Assembly: GCA_905221605.1 (NCBI GenBank)
Contig: CAJNDS010002593.1
Span: 239,814 to 303,813, forward strand
Direction: 5' to 3'
From: Symbiodinium natans
Taxonomy: Eukaryota; Sar; Dinophyceae; Suessiales; Symbiodiniaceae
DNA: 64,000 nt
Shown in pieces: positions 54,752 through 64,000 of the stretch. A program made the position numbers and the translations under genes. Within the stretch, counting starts at the first letter, position 1. Each line of letters starts with the position of its first letter. The notes below the pieces were generated by a model that ran no database searches, was not told the origin of the DNA, and worked only from the letters and a program-made list of their open reading frames with translations.

Positions 54752-55337
54752 GAGAGAGAGACTGCGGAAACCCGGACCGCGGAGGCTCCCCCAACACTTC
54801 CGTGATGCCCTACGTATCCTGTGCACAGCGCACAGCCTGTGCAGTGCACGCCATGAGCCAAAAGAAGACCCGAGCGACCTGCCAGGTCCCGGAAAGTTCT
54901 GGCCGAGAAGGCTCCACGACTTGGACGCGCCTTCCCGCCGGGCTGTTCTGAAGCAGCTCGGGCAGCAAAGCGTGGTGGTCGGCTTGTCACGAGCCGCCGC
55001 GCTGGCCACGAAGTTTCTCTTTGTGTTTTTGGGCCTTGTGTGTGTGTGTGTGTGTAGAGGCAACCGCTGTACATGTGGTGTGTACATGAAGCAAGCAGTT
55101 AGAGAACACCAGGAAAACAAAGCTCAATTGCATTGTGCAGGGACCAGTGCAAGCCTCCTGCCAACGACACTTGCCATTGCTGGTGTAGCATGCTGGAACG
55201 CCAGAACATGTACCTGCGGAATGTGGTTGTCCCAGACATCCTGTAACAGCAAGCTTGCTGTGTATGGTTGGCACTCGTCTTTGCTTCGAAGTTTTGTTGC
55301 AAACGACAGAGGTGGAGCATCTGAGCTTGCTTTTTGA
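54593..55337 (+). CDS. Array copy C: downstream module with (GA)n
   Basis: Nearly identical to 50521-50975 as far as 55037; then copy A continues gtgcagtccatg while this copy enters a GT run (55039-55056). The GA run has the same total length (58 bases) with one unit shifted across the internal ac. The open frame continues to 55337, but the part after the GT run does not look coding. Confidence 0.35.
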
Positions 55338-56225
55338 TTTGTTTTGCATGGGATGTGGCATGTTTAGCATGGAACAGCAATTGCAGTCTTGCAACACAAG
55401 TGCTTGTGGTGCACGTCTCGGATGACCCCCTTGCCACATGTGGACGTGTCGAGCATTCTGAAGCCGGCTGTTTAAAGGACGCAAGGGATGAGCATGGTAA
55501 CCTGTGACCATGGAGCATGCTGTGAGGTAGTGTGAGGGATTTGTGAGGCACATTGTCGCAAGGTTGGAGGAGAATATTTGTTGCAATTCAACCTTATCAA
55601 CAAAATCTCAACGCCTCTCAACACCCAAAACCCCTACATCATACCCACATAAACGCCACCGGTTTACGCACGTTCCAATCGAGAACCGAGGCCAATTTGA
55701 GAAAGGTTTTGGCTACGCTCGCAAACCAAGCCTAGCTTGAATATGGTACCGGGGCCGAACCGTTGATGATGCAGTTTCTAGGCTTCCAAAAGCCGCATGG
55801 CACCGTTTTGTGCATGTCCAACTGTGCGACGCACGAAAACCAAGGCAAGCTGATTCAGGCTTTTGAGTTTAGCCAGATGCATTTTGCGGGTTTGTTTTGC
55901 GCAGGTCCCAATTTTCTCCGATCGAAAACCAGGACTCATTCACGTTTTTGTGCAACCGAAACAGGGACAGACAGATGACGTGGCCAGACCTGTTTCAATT
56001 CAAAAGGAATGTTCGGCATTTCCAGCGAGGTTTCGTGAAGCCGCTTTCGCTGCAGCCCCAAGCCAGGACAGATGAGAAAGACCGCTTAGCCAGCCTCAAA
56101 AACGGGGTAAATGAAGAAATATGACACAAATCCAGCTGCGCGAATAGCTGCGCCTGCATGAACGCATTCTGCTGTTGGGGATGTCGCACATTTTTTGTCA
56201 TTCCACCCGTGTGCACAGCAGGTGA
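55060..56225. other. Spacer between array copies C and D
   Basis: No convincing exon. Several short frames exist on both strands without splice support. Confidence 0.45.
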
Positions 56226-56965
56226 TGGTGCTTTGTTGAAAAGCCTAGGCCGATCCAGCTGCTGCCGCGACAGACCAGAACATCCGCGCTGCGGCGCTGC
56301 GCAAGTGGGAGAGTGCCTTGACCTGCTTCGAGCCTTGCTATCACCCGCAGCTGTACTGCCATAGTGCCATAGCGTCGGCCTTTGTGGGCAAAGCAGTTTT
56401 TGACTTGGGCTTAGCATACGTAATCCGGGTGTCATGGCTGAGAAAGTTGCCGGAACGGGCACCCGCAACTCCGCTCCAAGGCTGGCACTTCCGCCCGCCT
56501 ACTTATCTGCCCAGTGCTGCAGTGGAGACAGGGACTCTGCCGGAGCACGTGGAGGCTGGCAAGACGACAGCGCAGACAGTAAGTCGAGTAAGCGCAATCC
56601 ATATGATATGCACAATATGCACATTATACTCCAAGAGTCGTGGCCGAGGAGAATGCTCAGAGAAAAGGTTTTTTTTTTAGAATGTTTATTGTGACGAGAG
56701 AAACTGCGCCTCCATCCAAGCAACATAGCTGATGGCAGAAGTGACCCTGAACCAGTCCAAAAAATCTACACGCCTCCGAAGCGCCTGAACGCTCTTCCTA
56801 TCTCTTCCTGAACCGCCGCGTGAGGAGAGCTTGCGCTCCTGGCAGCTCAATCGGCCCAGCTCTGCTCCTTGGAGGCCTACAACGCGTCCGAAAACGCCGA
56901 GGCGGCTGCAGGGTTCTGCTTTGCTGTGGGCTCGGGTGCGTTGCAGAGCTGTTGCCGTGGTACCC
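56226..56965 (+). CDS. Array copy D: upstream exons, 3' truncated
   Basis: The X-exon follows acceptor aagcctag at 56250 and reads DPAAAATDQNIRAAALRKWE at the DNA level, then CFEPCYHPQLYCHSAI. The Y-exon (about 56450-56580) reads APATPLQGWHFRPPTYLPSA then GTLPEHVEAGKTTAQT and ends at a consensus donor GTAAGT. It is followed by the ~270-bp spacer that in copy C precedes the acidic exon (gaagtgaccctgaaccagtc, cgaaaacgccgaggc). Homology stops near 56960, before the acidic exon. The clean donor and frame make this the best-preserved Y-exon. Confidence 0.5.
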
Positions 56966-58051
56966 TGCCTTGAAGAGGACAAGCCTGAAAATTCATGTAG
57001 ACTACACTACGAGAATGTGGCCCTTTGGTGGCCGATGTCGTTCAAATATCCAGTGCTAGTCGTCTGCTCTGGGCTCTGCTGTGAGACCTGTAAGCGCTTT
57101 CTCAAGATGTTCTCTGATCTGAACCACCAAGCTGCTCAATGATTTGCTTCGACTAACTAAGAGCATTGCTTCACAGTTGCAATCCGTGGAGGCCGGCCTT
57201 TGGTAGCGGCGCCGCTGCTCGTGGCCCTGGGTGAGGAGGGCATCGTTTCTTTCGGCGGTTCCCGTTTGTTGGCTCTGTATCGTTCAGAGTCCCACCCATG
57301 ATTTGCTGATGTTAACGACTGTGGTCTTCGGGCTCATGCTGCCCTAAAGCAAGGGCCAGCGAGTGCACCGAAAGGCTTTCCGGAAACTTGTACATAGGCC
57401 GACACGAGGCTCCAGCCTTCAGATGTTTGGGACTGGCAGGAGGCTTTGGAAATTGTTTCGATTTTGAGGGGTTGGCCCAGGTTCCTGATAAGGGCCATAA
57501 GGGGCACGTCCCAGGCGTCGCGGCCCCGGTCGGCCACCATAGGAAGCTTAGGGGGCAGCGAGCCTCAACACGAGGAGCGCTGCCTTTGTTGGCAGGTTTT
57601 CCCACGAAGAGAAAGGTGGATTCCGGCCTGTGATTCTGCATGTGGTCTGGAAACTGGTGCAGTGTGACGTCTATGAAGGTTGCCGGTAGCCGCACAGCCA
57701 TTCAATATTAGGTACATGTTTTGAGACACCAAGACTGAATTCGAGACCAGGGCAGGGTAGGATCAAGGCAGTTTCGGGTAGTGTCGTACAGCAAAGATTC
57801 TTGTACTGTCTTGCTTCCTCGGCCATACATGTTTCCCTTGAACCGTGCCGTTCCCACGAACCCTGCGCTCCGAGGAGTTGCATTGTGGAAACAACGAAAG
57901 AATGACGAGACGGGAACCCCCAGTTGCGGCTTCGGGATAGCAACAATTAGACAGCAGAATCGTCGGGCGAAGGCGTTGTTGGAACATCTGTGGGGGGGTA
58001 TGAGACGTGCATCCTTGAGTCTAGCGTTCCGCGTTGACGGCGAATGCTGCA
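56966..58051. other. Spacer upstream of the GCP5 gene
   Basis: No clear exon. Any promoter of the next gene would lie here, but dinoflagellate promoters lack a recognised motif and none is called. Confidence 0.45.
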
Positions 58052-61000
58052 ATGGCAGAGCCAGCTCGCTCGTCCTTTGGACGCCGCCAGAAGGAGCGGG
58101 TGCGCGAGGAGTTCCTCAATCTGGTGCAAGGCACAGTCCCCTTACCAGCTTACCAGCTAGCCTTTTGCCATATTGAAAAATAAGGGGGAATGTGGGAAGT
58201 TTTGAGACCCATGATACTGGGGTCCAAAGAGCAACCCTGGCACGCCATGCCGCTCTGGCTACCCTGAGGCATGCTTCAAGGGAACGGCACGACGGACAAC
58301 ATGGCCACGGCACTGGCGTGGTGCCTGGAACGCGTTCGGGAGCACAAGTGCATGGACACAAACACCTCGGAACCTTGGGTGAAGTGGACTCGGGGTAACA
58401 TGTCTGAAGCATTTGCATAGGATGCATACTCGAGTATGCATGCCCTGGTTGGGAGGCTTCTTGCGTAGATGCCTTTCTCAAAGCTGAAGCCCTGTCTTGG
58501 TCAGGAAGTGAACCGGGACTTCGCCGGTCTTCTGGAGAAGCTGCGGGTGCATTCACAGCTGGATGCCGCTGACTACCTAGACGAGCAGCTCAGGTCGTTT
58601 ATGAAGTGCACGCTTAGTTCCCAGTATACTCTGGAGCCTCATGCTGCCATCCTGCGAGCGATGCTGTCATTGGCCCGCTCGCCTACACAAGTCCCTGGAC
58701 GGGTCGTGCGCATGTTGCGTGGAATCTACGAGAGCCGGAAGAAGCGTGAGAAACTGCAGCAGCGACAAGCTGGGGAGCACGCACAGGATCGAAAGATGTT
58801 GATGGAGCTGGAATTGCAGCAGGCTCGGTCACACGCACCCTACTCATCTACATTGTATCTATATCTCTATAGTCTATACTCGTATGCCTTTCCTCAGATC
58901 TTCGTAAGCTTCCCAGACCAACAGAGTCTCCACTCCTCCCAGGTGGCCGACCATGCTTGTGAAGATTGGGAGGAAGCCTGGTCTGTAGCAGACTTGGTGA
59001 TGGACGAGACGGTGTCTTGCTGCGAATGTAGACTCATCTCATCTGCCCAGGGCCCCGAGCAGGACTTTTTGAGTTGTCCTGTGTCTCCGCCTCCTCCTCG
59101 CCTGTCTCTCAGGCTTCGCCGCAAAGTGACGGGGTCAGCGGCGCGTTCACTGCAGCTGATTCAAGCGAAGGCCCTTTGGGCTTAGATAATATGGATCCCG
59201 GATGCACCTCAGTCAGCGTGCGTTGTGGATAACCGATGGCGGCTGCCGAAACCGGATAACATCCCGCAATTTTGTACGATTCTCTCAACCTCGCTCTGCC
59301 GAAACCGGATGACATCTCGTCGCTCTGGGAGTCTTGGCCCAGGCCCCAGCTGCGACGAGCTGTTGGAGGAGGATAAGCCTGAACTACCTGCAGATGCAGC
59401 CTTGTGAACCTTGGCAAGAAAGATTACAAGCATGCGCAGTGGGCCATTGGCTTGCTGGTGAACAGAAATCCTCAGCTGCGTCAGGTCGTGACTTGCATGG
59501 CCGTCTGCCACGCCAGCCCTGGCAAGATGCTTTAGAGGAGGAGCGCTTCCTCCTTGAGAAGTACTTCCGCGGCCGCGGCGAGGAACAGGAGCTAATCCAC
59601 TTCACTACAAGAGCACGTGAACTGCAGATGTTTGTAGTGCACCGCTAACTGCCGCTAATTAGAACCTTCAGCAGCGGGCGACATGCATGTGTGACTCGTG
59701 TTTGATCTCTCCGGATCAGCAGCGCAAAACTGAAAACCAGAAACCAAACAAACAAACCCCCCAGGGAGAATCTCAGAACTCGTTTTGCTTTTTGTTTTTA
59801 AGTTTGTGTTGTTTTACTCGAATTGTTTGAGTCTGGTTTTGGTAGAAATTCCCGAGGGTAACCCCCAACCCCCCGAAGCCAAAAGGCAACAAAAACATCG
59901 AGGACAAGCCAAACACCATGGGTGCCAGCAGCACGAAAACCAAAAAACCCAAGATCCAAGCCTCCAGGTAGAATCTGAGAGCTGGTTTGGTGTGTTTGGC
60001 TCTTGATTTCTCATCAAGCTTTTTGTGTTTATTGGTCCGGGGTTGCCCCCGGATCATTTCAACCAAAACCAAACAGACAAAAAAAAACACTCGAAGAAGA
60101 ACCAAAAGCAAAAAACAAAATCACGACACAAGAAAAGCAACAAAAAGCAAGCGAGTTCTGAGAATCTTCCTGATTAGTGGAAATAGCCAAAGCCGCTATC
60201 TGGAGCGGACAAGCTGCTCTTGCTTTGACAAGTTTAGCCCCTGCTTTTCCCCCATTGCCCCAAAGCAAAACAGTCAGCATTGCGAGACTCTGTTATATCC
60301 TTCATGTGTGTAGAGGCCAGTGAGTCATGATTTGATTTATCATAAGTCGACCAGACAATCATATCAGAAATTGAACTAGTGGACCTCCAACCGTATTCAT
60401 CAAAGTAATGAAGCGGCTTACACTTTGAAATTGAAGAAAGCTGCAAAATCAAGAGCATTATTGTATACGTTAGTGCATGAACCAAAGGAAATATCATTGT
60501 CAAGTAAGACGAGGCCAGCTGCTGCTATGAACTCAAAATCATGAAACATAAAAGGGTCGTCAGCTCTTAATTCAAATTATTGATGCCAATCAAGGGCTAG
60601 TTTATATTTTTAGTTCGGGGGCTAGTAAAATGCATGGCAGCAACATGAACCATTGGCCTTGGCTTGTAAACGAAAAGATATCCGCCTTTATCATGTTAGC
60701 CCCCCCAGTTAAAGTTAACATTTACTAGGCCAGCTATGTGCTTCAAAATATGATCAGGGAATGTCGAAAGATAATGAAGGGGAAGCCACTCGAAACAAAA
60801 ACACACATCCGAGGACAAGCGCGCAAACGCGTTCTGAGATTCTGCTTGGGAATTTAACCCAAGGTACGACAGACCATGGCTTTCCATTTTTTGAGCACAT
60901 GCTTTAGAAGCTGGAATTTGATCCTACCGCAGGCTGCGTCTGTCGTGGGGGAGCGGGTTATGCGCAACAACACCTCTTTCGCACTTCGCGCGAGCATCCA

Positions 61001-62772
61001 ATCGAAGTGCCCAATCGAGCACCCTCTACCATAAGCCCGGAACCCTAAACACCGATCGGCTGAACAGGGAGGGCACCGGAGTTGGGTTTGCGGTTACCAG
61101 TGTGAGGAGTTTTTGGTGTGTGTGGGCAATGGTTTCGGGGTTACAGGGCTTGTAGGTCATGGGAGTTAGGGTTCGGGGTACGTATCGTTCAGGGTTTAGG
61201 GTTTTTGTTTAGGCATGCGCATATGGACTGCTCGAACTTTCAAACTGCGAATCTCCAAAACGGTCAAAGTGTCAAAACTTTAGTGCTCGAGTGTCCTCAA
61301 ACTACAAAGTATTTTAAAAGTCCCAACTTTCTCCAAGCCTCAATCTCTCGACCTCTCAATTTTTCAAACTTTGAGACTTTGCATCTTTCGATTTCGAGAA
61401 GTTCTCGAACTCCAAACTCGACACCCTTGACACTTTCGAATTCGAAAGCCAATCCCGCCGTGTTTGCTTTCATGCGCGTGTGGTTGAGTTAAAGTCCTCA
61501 AACTTTAAGCTCCCTCTCGCCTCTCACTAACTTTCGACTCGAAATGATGTTTCAAACTTTCAAGCGTTCGAGCTCCATGTCGTCTGTCTTTTCGTTCTTC
61601 AAAGTTTCGCACTCTTGGAGCAGCGGCGCCCCTGTCAAGGAATACCTGGTCGCCTTGCCATTGTCGGAGGAATCCCTTCTCCAGATTGCGATTCAGATGC
61701 TGTGTGGGTTTTATGGGGAGATGGTGGCACCTGACCAGAACGGAAATCTCCAGTGGCGGCCCCTGCACTTACCGGGGGTGCTTGGACCAAAAGCCCTGGC
61801 CCCACTGTTGCAGCAGCTTGCGGACTTGGGCTCCTTGCTGCAGGAGCTCCGAAGTGCCACAGCCCTCCTGGAAGCTGTGGCTCCTCCTTTCGCGCCGGAG
61901 CCCCTCCTGGAGGCCTTGGCGCAGGGCCTGCAGGAGGGAACAATCTCTGGACTCACTGGCCTGGCTCGGACATGGGACCTTTGGAAATCCAACCTTCTGA
62001 GCCAAGAGGAAGGAAACGAAGCCACTGAGCCTGTTAATGCATTCGGCATGTGCTGGCAAAGTATGGGCCTGATGCTCGCTGAGTTTCTCTCCCAGTTCGT
62101 GGAGGAGTTGCAACAGTTCGAAGCATCAGCTCCAGATCCAGACAAGCCGCGAACGTTAATGCGACTTCTTCAGCTGACGCAGCCTTGGTTCGAGGCTGCT
62201 GAGGCTGTCAAGAACGTGTTGGACACCACTTTGCAGACTCTGCATCAGCGGTATCGCTGCACCGAAACTGAGACGACTGACTTGCAGAGTCGGCCGAAGC
62301 TCGGGCCGAGCCTTGCGGGCCTTGCAGCCGAGGAGCTGCTCTCGGCATTGAGCAGCTGTGCCAGCAGCCAGGGCCTGATCCGTTCCTTCAGTTCCTGTTC
62401 CGGCAGTGCCGGCCGTTCCTCTGGCCAGCGGGAAAGGGAAGAGCTTCTGCGGGACACGATCTCGGAGCTTTGGTGTGGGGCTGCCCGGCCACTGCTGCGT
62501 GCTGCTGAGCAGTGGGGGAGCGTCGGGGAGCTCGGCTCCGAGTTTCTCTCTGAGGCACCTCGGATGGTTCAGTTGCTGCCTAGTTGCCGCTCAGCCTGAT
62601 CGGACATGTCAGGAACCTAGACTAAAATGATTTAAAGCCCTGAAAAAAATCGGGAGGGGGGGGGGGAGGTGCCTTCGCTTCTGCCCCCAGCAGTTGCCAG
62701 TGCTGGCCGAAGTGTTGGTGCGCTGCGGGCTTGGTCGCAGGTCTGGGTCTCAGCAGATCTTCACGCTGGAGG
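58052..62772 (+). CDS. TUBGCP5: Gamma-tubulin complex component 5 (GCP5), 5' part
   Basis: GCP5 is a large subunit of the gamma-tubulin ring complex, which nucleates microtubules. Exon 1 (58052-58135) begins at Met 58052 and reads RRQKERVREEFLNLVQGT, like the N-terminal helix of animal GCP5. Exon 2 (58505-58822) reads GLLEKLRVHSQLDAADYLDE and HAAILRAMLSLARSPTQ, matching the GCP5 EKxxVHSDLSKA and AHYSILSLLLCLSDSP segments. Exon 3 (58943-59011) and exon 4 (59113-59211) cover the acidic linker. Exon 6 (61624-62566) carries the GCP N-terminal domain. Exon 7 (62691-62772) reads QLPVLAEVLVRCGLGRRSG, the PVLxxIxxAGKS helix. Phases agree for exons 1-4 and 6-7. Homologous exons for the C-terminal gamma-tubulin-binding domain are not in the window, so the gene continues to the right. 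Confidence 0.78.
58505..58822 (+). CDS. TUBGCP5: GCP5 exon 2
   Basis: 106 codons from acceptor cttggtcag to GC donor GCTCGG, phase 0 at both ends. It contains LRVHSQLDAADYLDEQLRSF, the diagnostic GCP5 segment. Confidence 0.7.
59330..59648 (+). CDS. Possible GCP5 exon 5
   Basis: The frame after acceptor ttggcccag (59335) reads PWQERLQACAVGHWLAGEQK and, further on, QPWQDALEEERFLLEKYF then ELIHFTTRARELQ. It lies where the WLExHVVxxYW region of GCP5 is expected, but the match is loose. It may include an unread intron. Confidence 0.35.
59766..60172. repeat. ~400-bp foldback (MITE-like) element in a GCP5 intron
   Basis: The left end agaatctcagaactcg followed by ttttgctttttgtt is complementary to the right end aacaaaaagcaagcgagttc then tgagaatctt. 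Pairing continues imperfectly inward (ggttttggtagaaat against the complement ggttttggttgaaat; gagggtaaccccc against gggggcaacccc). An internal copy of the end, agaatctgagagctggtttg, lies at 59971. No transposase frame. Confidence 0.75.
60300..60900 (-). other. AT-rich island with decayed minus-strand coding look
   Basis: Base composition drops to clearly AT-rich against its surroundings. The minus strand holds frames such as EWLPLHYLSTFPDHILKHIA, GYLFVYKPRPMVHVAAMHF, and in another frame FHDFEFIAAAGLVLLDNDIS then FGSCTNVYNNALDFAAFFNF. All are broken by in-frame stops and shifts. It may be a decayed insertion. The family is not recognised. Confidence 0.4.
61035..61215. repeat. Degenerate CCCTAAA/TTAGGG tract
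   Basis: It starts with ccctaaac and ends with gggtttagggttt, with poorly conserved units between. Interstitial, within a GCP5 intron. Confidence 0.65.
61624..62566 (+). CDS. TUBGCP5: GCP5 exon 6, GCP N-terminal domain
   Basis: About 314 codons, ending at donor GTTCAG. The order of elements follows GCP5: VKEYLVALPLSEESLLQIAI (family V-x-x-x-x-V-I-R-E-T-L), HLPGVLGPKALAPLLQQLAD then LGSLLQELR (family HLTxSCLxSVLxQIAxxGxVxxRL), LMRLLQLTQPWFEAAEAVKN, and ISELWCGAARPLLRAAEQWG (family LFxLWVExxRPYLxxxDEWI). The upstream ~80 bases of the open frame are intron. Confidence 0.7.
62691..62772 (+). CDS. TUBGCP5: GCP5 exon 7
   Basis: It starts in phase 0 after acceptor cttctgcccccag and ends in phase 1 at donor GTCAAG. 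It reads QLPVLAEVLVRCGLGRRSGS then QQIFTLE, aligned to the helix that follows the GCP N-terminal domain in GCP5. Confidence 0.65.
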
Positions 62773-64000
62773 GTCAAGTGCAAGCTTATACGCCCTGTAA
62801 CCTTTCGAAATTGCAGCAAGCTCTGCATCGTTGTGTCCACCGGGCTCAGAGGTTGTACACGGCTTAGATCTAGGCTAGGCCCCTTGCGCCATGGACTTTG
62901 TGGTGCTTTGGCTGCACAGAATCTGCTTTCAAGTTGCTTGTCACCGTACAGTCACCACGCTTATTTGACGGAAAATATGCAGACCAGATCCGCAGAGCCC
63001 ACAAAGGCTGCAAAAGTCATGTCGCCCACTGCGGTCCGGAGCAAGGGCCGTCAACACTTCCTTAAACCTTGTGAAGCCTGAGGCGGGGCTTTGGAAGGAT
63101 GCACCTGCAGTGACCAGAACACTCACAGCTGTGCCGCTGCTCCTCAATGCGGCTGGAAACTCAGCCTGCAAGTTAGACTTGGTTGGCACAACGACAGTTT
63201 CGCCTTTCGCGAACCCAGACATCCAAAAGCGACGAGAGTTACGAGCCGATGCGCACGGCGCCTAGGCGAGAGGGCGATTTCCAACATCACAATTTGCAGA
63301 TCCCCATAGTCTGGCCGCATGCAGCAAACCAAAAAACGCAGGAATCCACGCCCCTGCCACATCTCCAGGACACTTCGCGACTCAAGCCTCAAAAAGTGCA
63401 CGGAACCTAGGCGGAGAGCACGGTTTCCACCCGTAAACACCAGAGCAACTGCACGGGGCCTAGGCGAGAGCGCGATTCGACACAGTCCGCGAAGCCAAAA
63501 GCATGTAATTCGCGATGTTTCTTGGCCCCGAGGGATCCGTGCAGCTGGCTCCAGAAAATCTGCAGTGTCCATCAAATTGCTTAGTTAGGCTTAGTTTCAG
63601 GGTGACGATGTCCGAAGTAAAGGATTTGAGGTTCGGGGATCTGGGGGTCAGGTTAGTGGCTGCACGCGGCATGTGGTCCCAGAGCAGGATATTTCTGGGG
63701 GCCGCAGCTGGCTCTTCTGAGCCTTTCGCTGGCGTCCTTCAGGCGCCTGGCCAAAGCTATCTAAACATCGGCTCTTGTCTTCATAGCATGATCACAAGCG
63801 CCAAGTGGTTCGGGTCGCCGCCTGACCCATATCAAGTCACACGCGATGTCTGGTGTTTGTACCATGTTCGGTCGCGATCCACCCCAGCATGCAATCGGTA
63901 GCACTTCCAAAGCAAAGCTCACTCAGAGCCTGCCGGAACCGAAAGGCGCGGATACTTCTGGGGCTTGCTGACGTCTGCTGTCTGGGAGCCAGCAGGCGGC
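62773..64000 (+). other. GCP5 intron or 3' exons not recognised
   Basis: No further GCP5 exon was found. A degenerate repeat, cctaggcg(g)agag-gcgatttc, occurs at about 63262, 63408 and 63459, each preceded by cacgg. An open frame at 63515-63901 shows no splice-supported match. Confidence 0.4.

Noticed and set aside
1-64000. Dinoflagellate spliced-leader (CCGTAGCCATTTTGG) or relict copies
   Set aside because: I looked for the word on both strands by eye and did not find it. An exact search would be decisive.
1-64000. Bacterial features: operons, CRISPR, Shine-Dalgarno sites, tRNA or rRNA genes
   Set aside because: The introns and repeats show eukaryotic nuclear DNA. Direct repeats here lack the spacer structure of CRISPR arrays, and no cloverleaf was recognised.

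Overview
The window reads as nuclear DNA of a dinoflagellate, probably of the Symbiodiniales/Suessiales type. This is inferred from several things seen together: genes broken into many short exons; introns ending in AG that are usually followed by G; 5' splice sites of GT, very often GC, and in one case apparently GA; degenerate TTTAGGG-like tracts inside the chromosome; many microsatellites; and almost no uninterrupted long coding frames. No spliced-leader sequence, rRNA or tRNA was recognised. Most long open frames are artefacts of repeats. The real coding signal lies in short exons that had to be read between splice sites.

Layout. 0-7.4 kb: a plus-strand multi-exon gene, or genes, of unknown identity. 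7.4-12.1 kb: a repeat-rich block with a 12-mer-like minisatellite, a 1.2 kb array of 57-bp satellite flanked by inverted repeats, and a hairpin repeat. Inside it lies a minus-strand gene whose product ends in a RapZ C-terminal-type domain preceded by 18-residue IPIGAV repeats. 12.1-13.6 kb: two coding segments of unknown function, one with a membrane helix. 14.3-15.6 kb: an ankyrin-repeat gene. 16-25.1 kb: a plus-strand gene with at least 15 short exons encoding an SPX domain followed by an SLC13/DASS-type permease, the architecture of fungal Pho87/Pho90/Pho91 low-affinity phosphate transporters. 25.4-29.6 kb: a WD40-like gene. 30.0-30.8 kb: a small minus-strand gene segment. 30.9-34.0 kb: a plus-strand gene with a coiled coil near its end. 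34.9-48.6 kb: a large plus-strand coiled-coil gene. 49-57 kb: a tandem array of complete and broken copies of one exon set encoding a low-complexity acidic protein. 58.05 kb onward: the 5' and middle exons of gamma-tubulin complex component 5 (GCP5), with a ~400-bp foldback element and an AT-rich foreign-looking island in one long intron.

Almost all genes are on the plus strand, in keeping with the unidirectional gene clusters known from dinoflagellates. The minus-strand exceptions are the RapZ-like gene and the 30-kb segment. No pathway links the genes. The identified products are a phosphate carrier and a microtubule-nucleation subunit; the RapZ-like protein may be a sugar-phosphate- or RNA-binding protein.

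All exon boundaries are read by eye from splice motifs and frame. Those supported by homology (the transporter and GCP5) are the firmest. The rest are probable.
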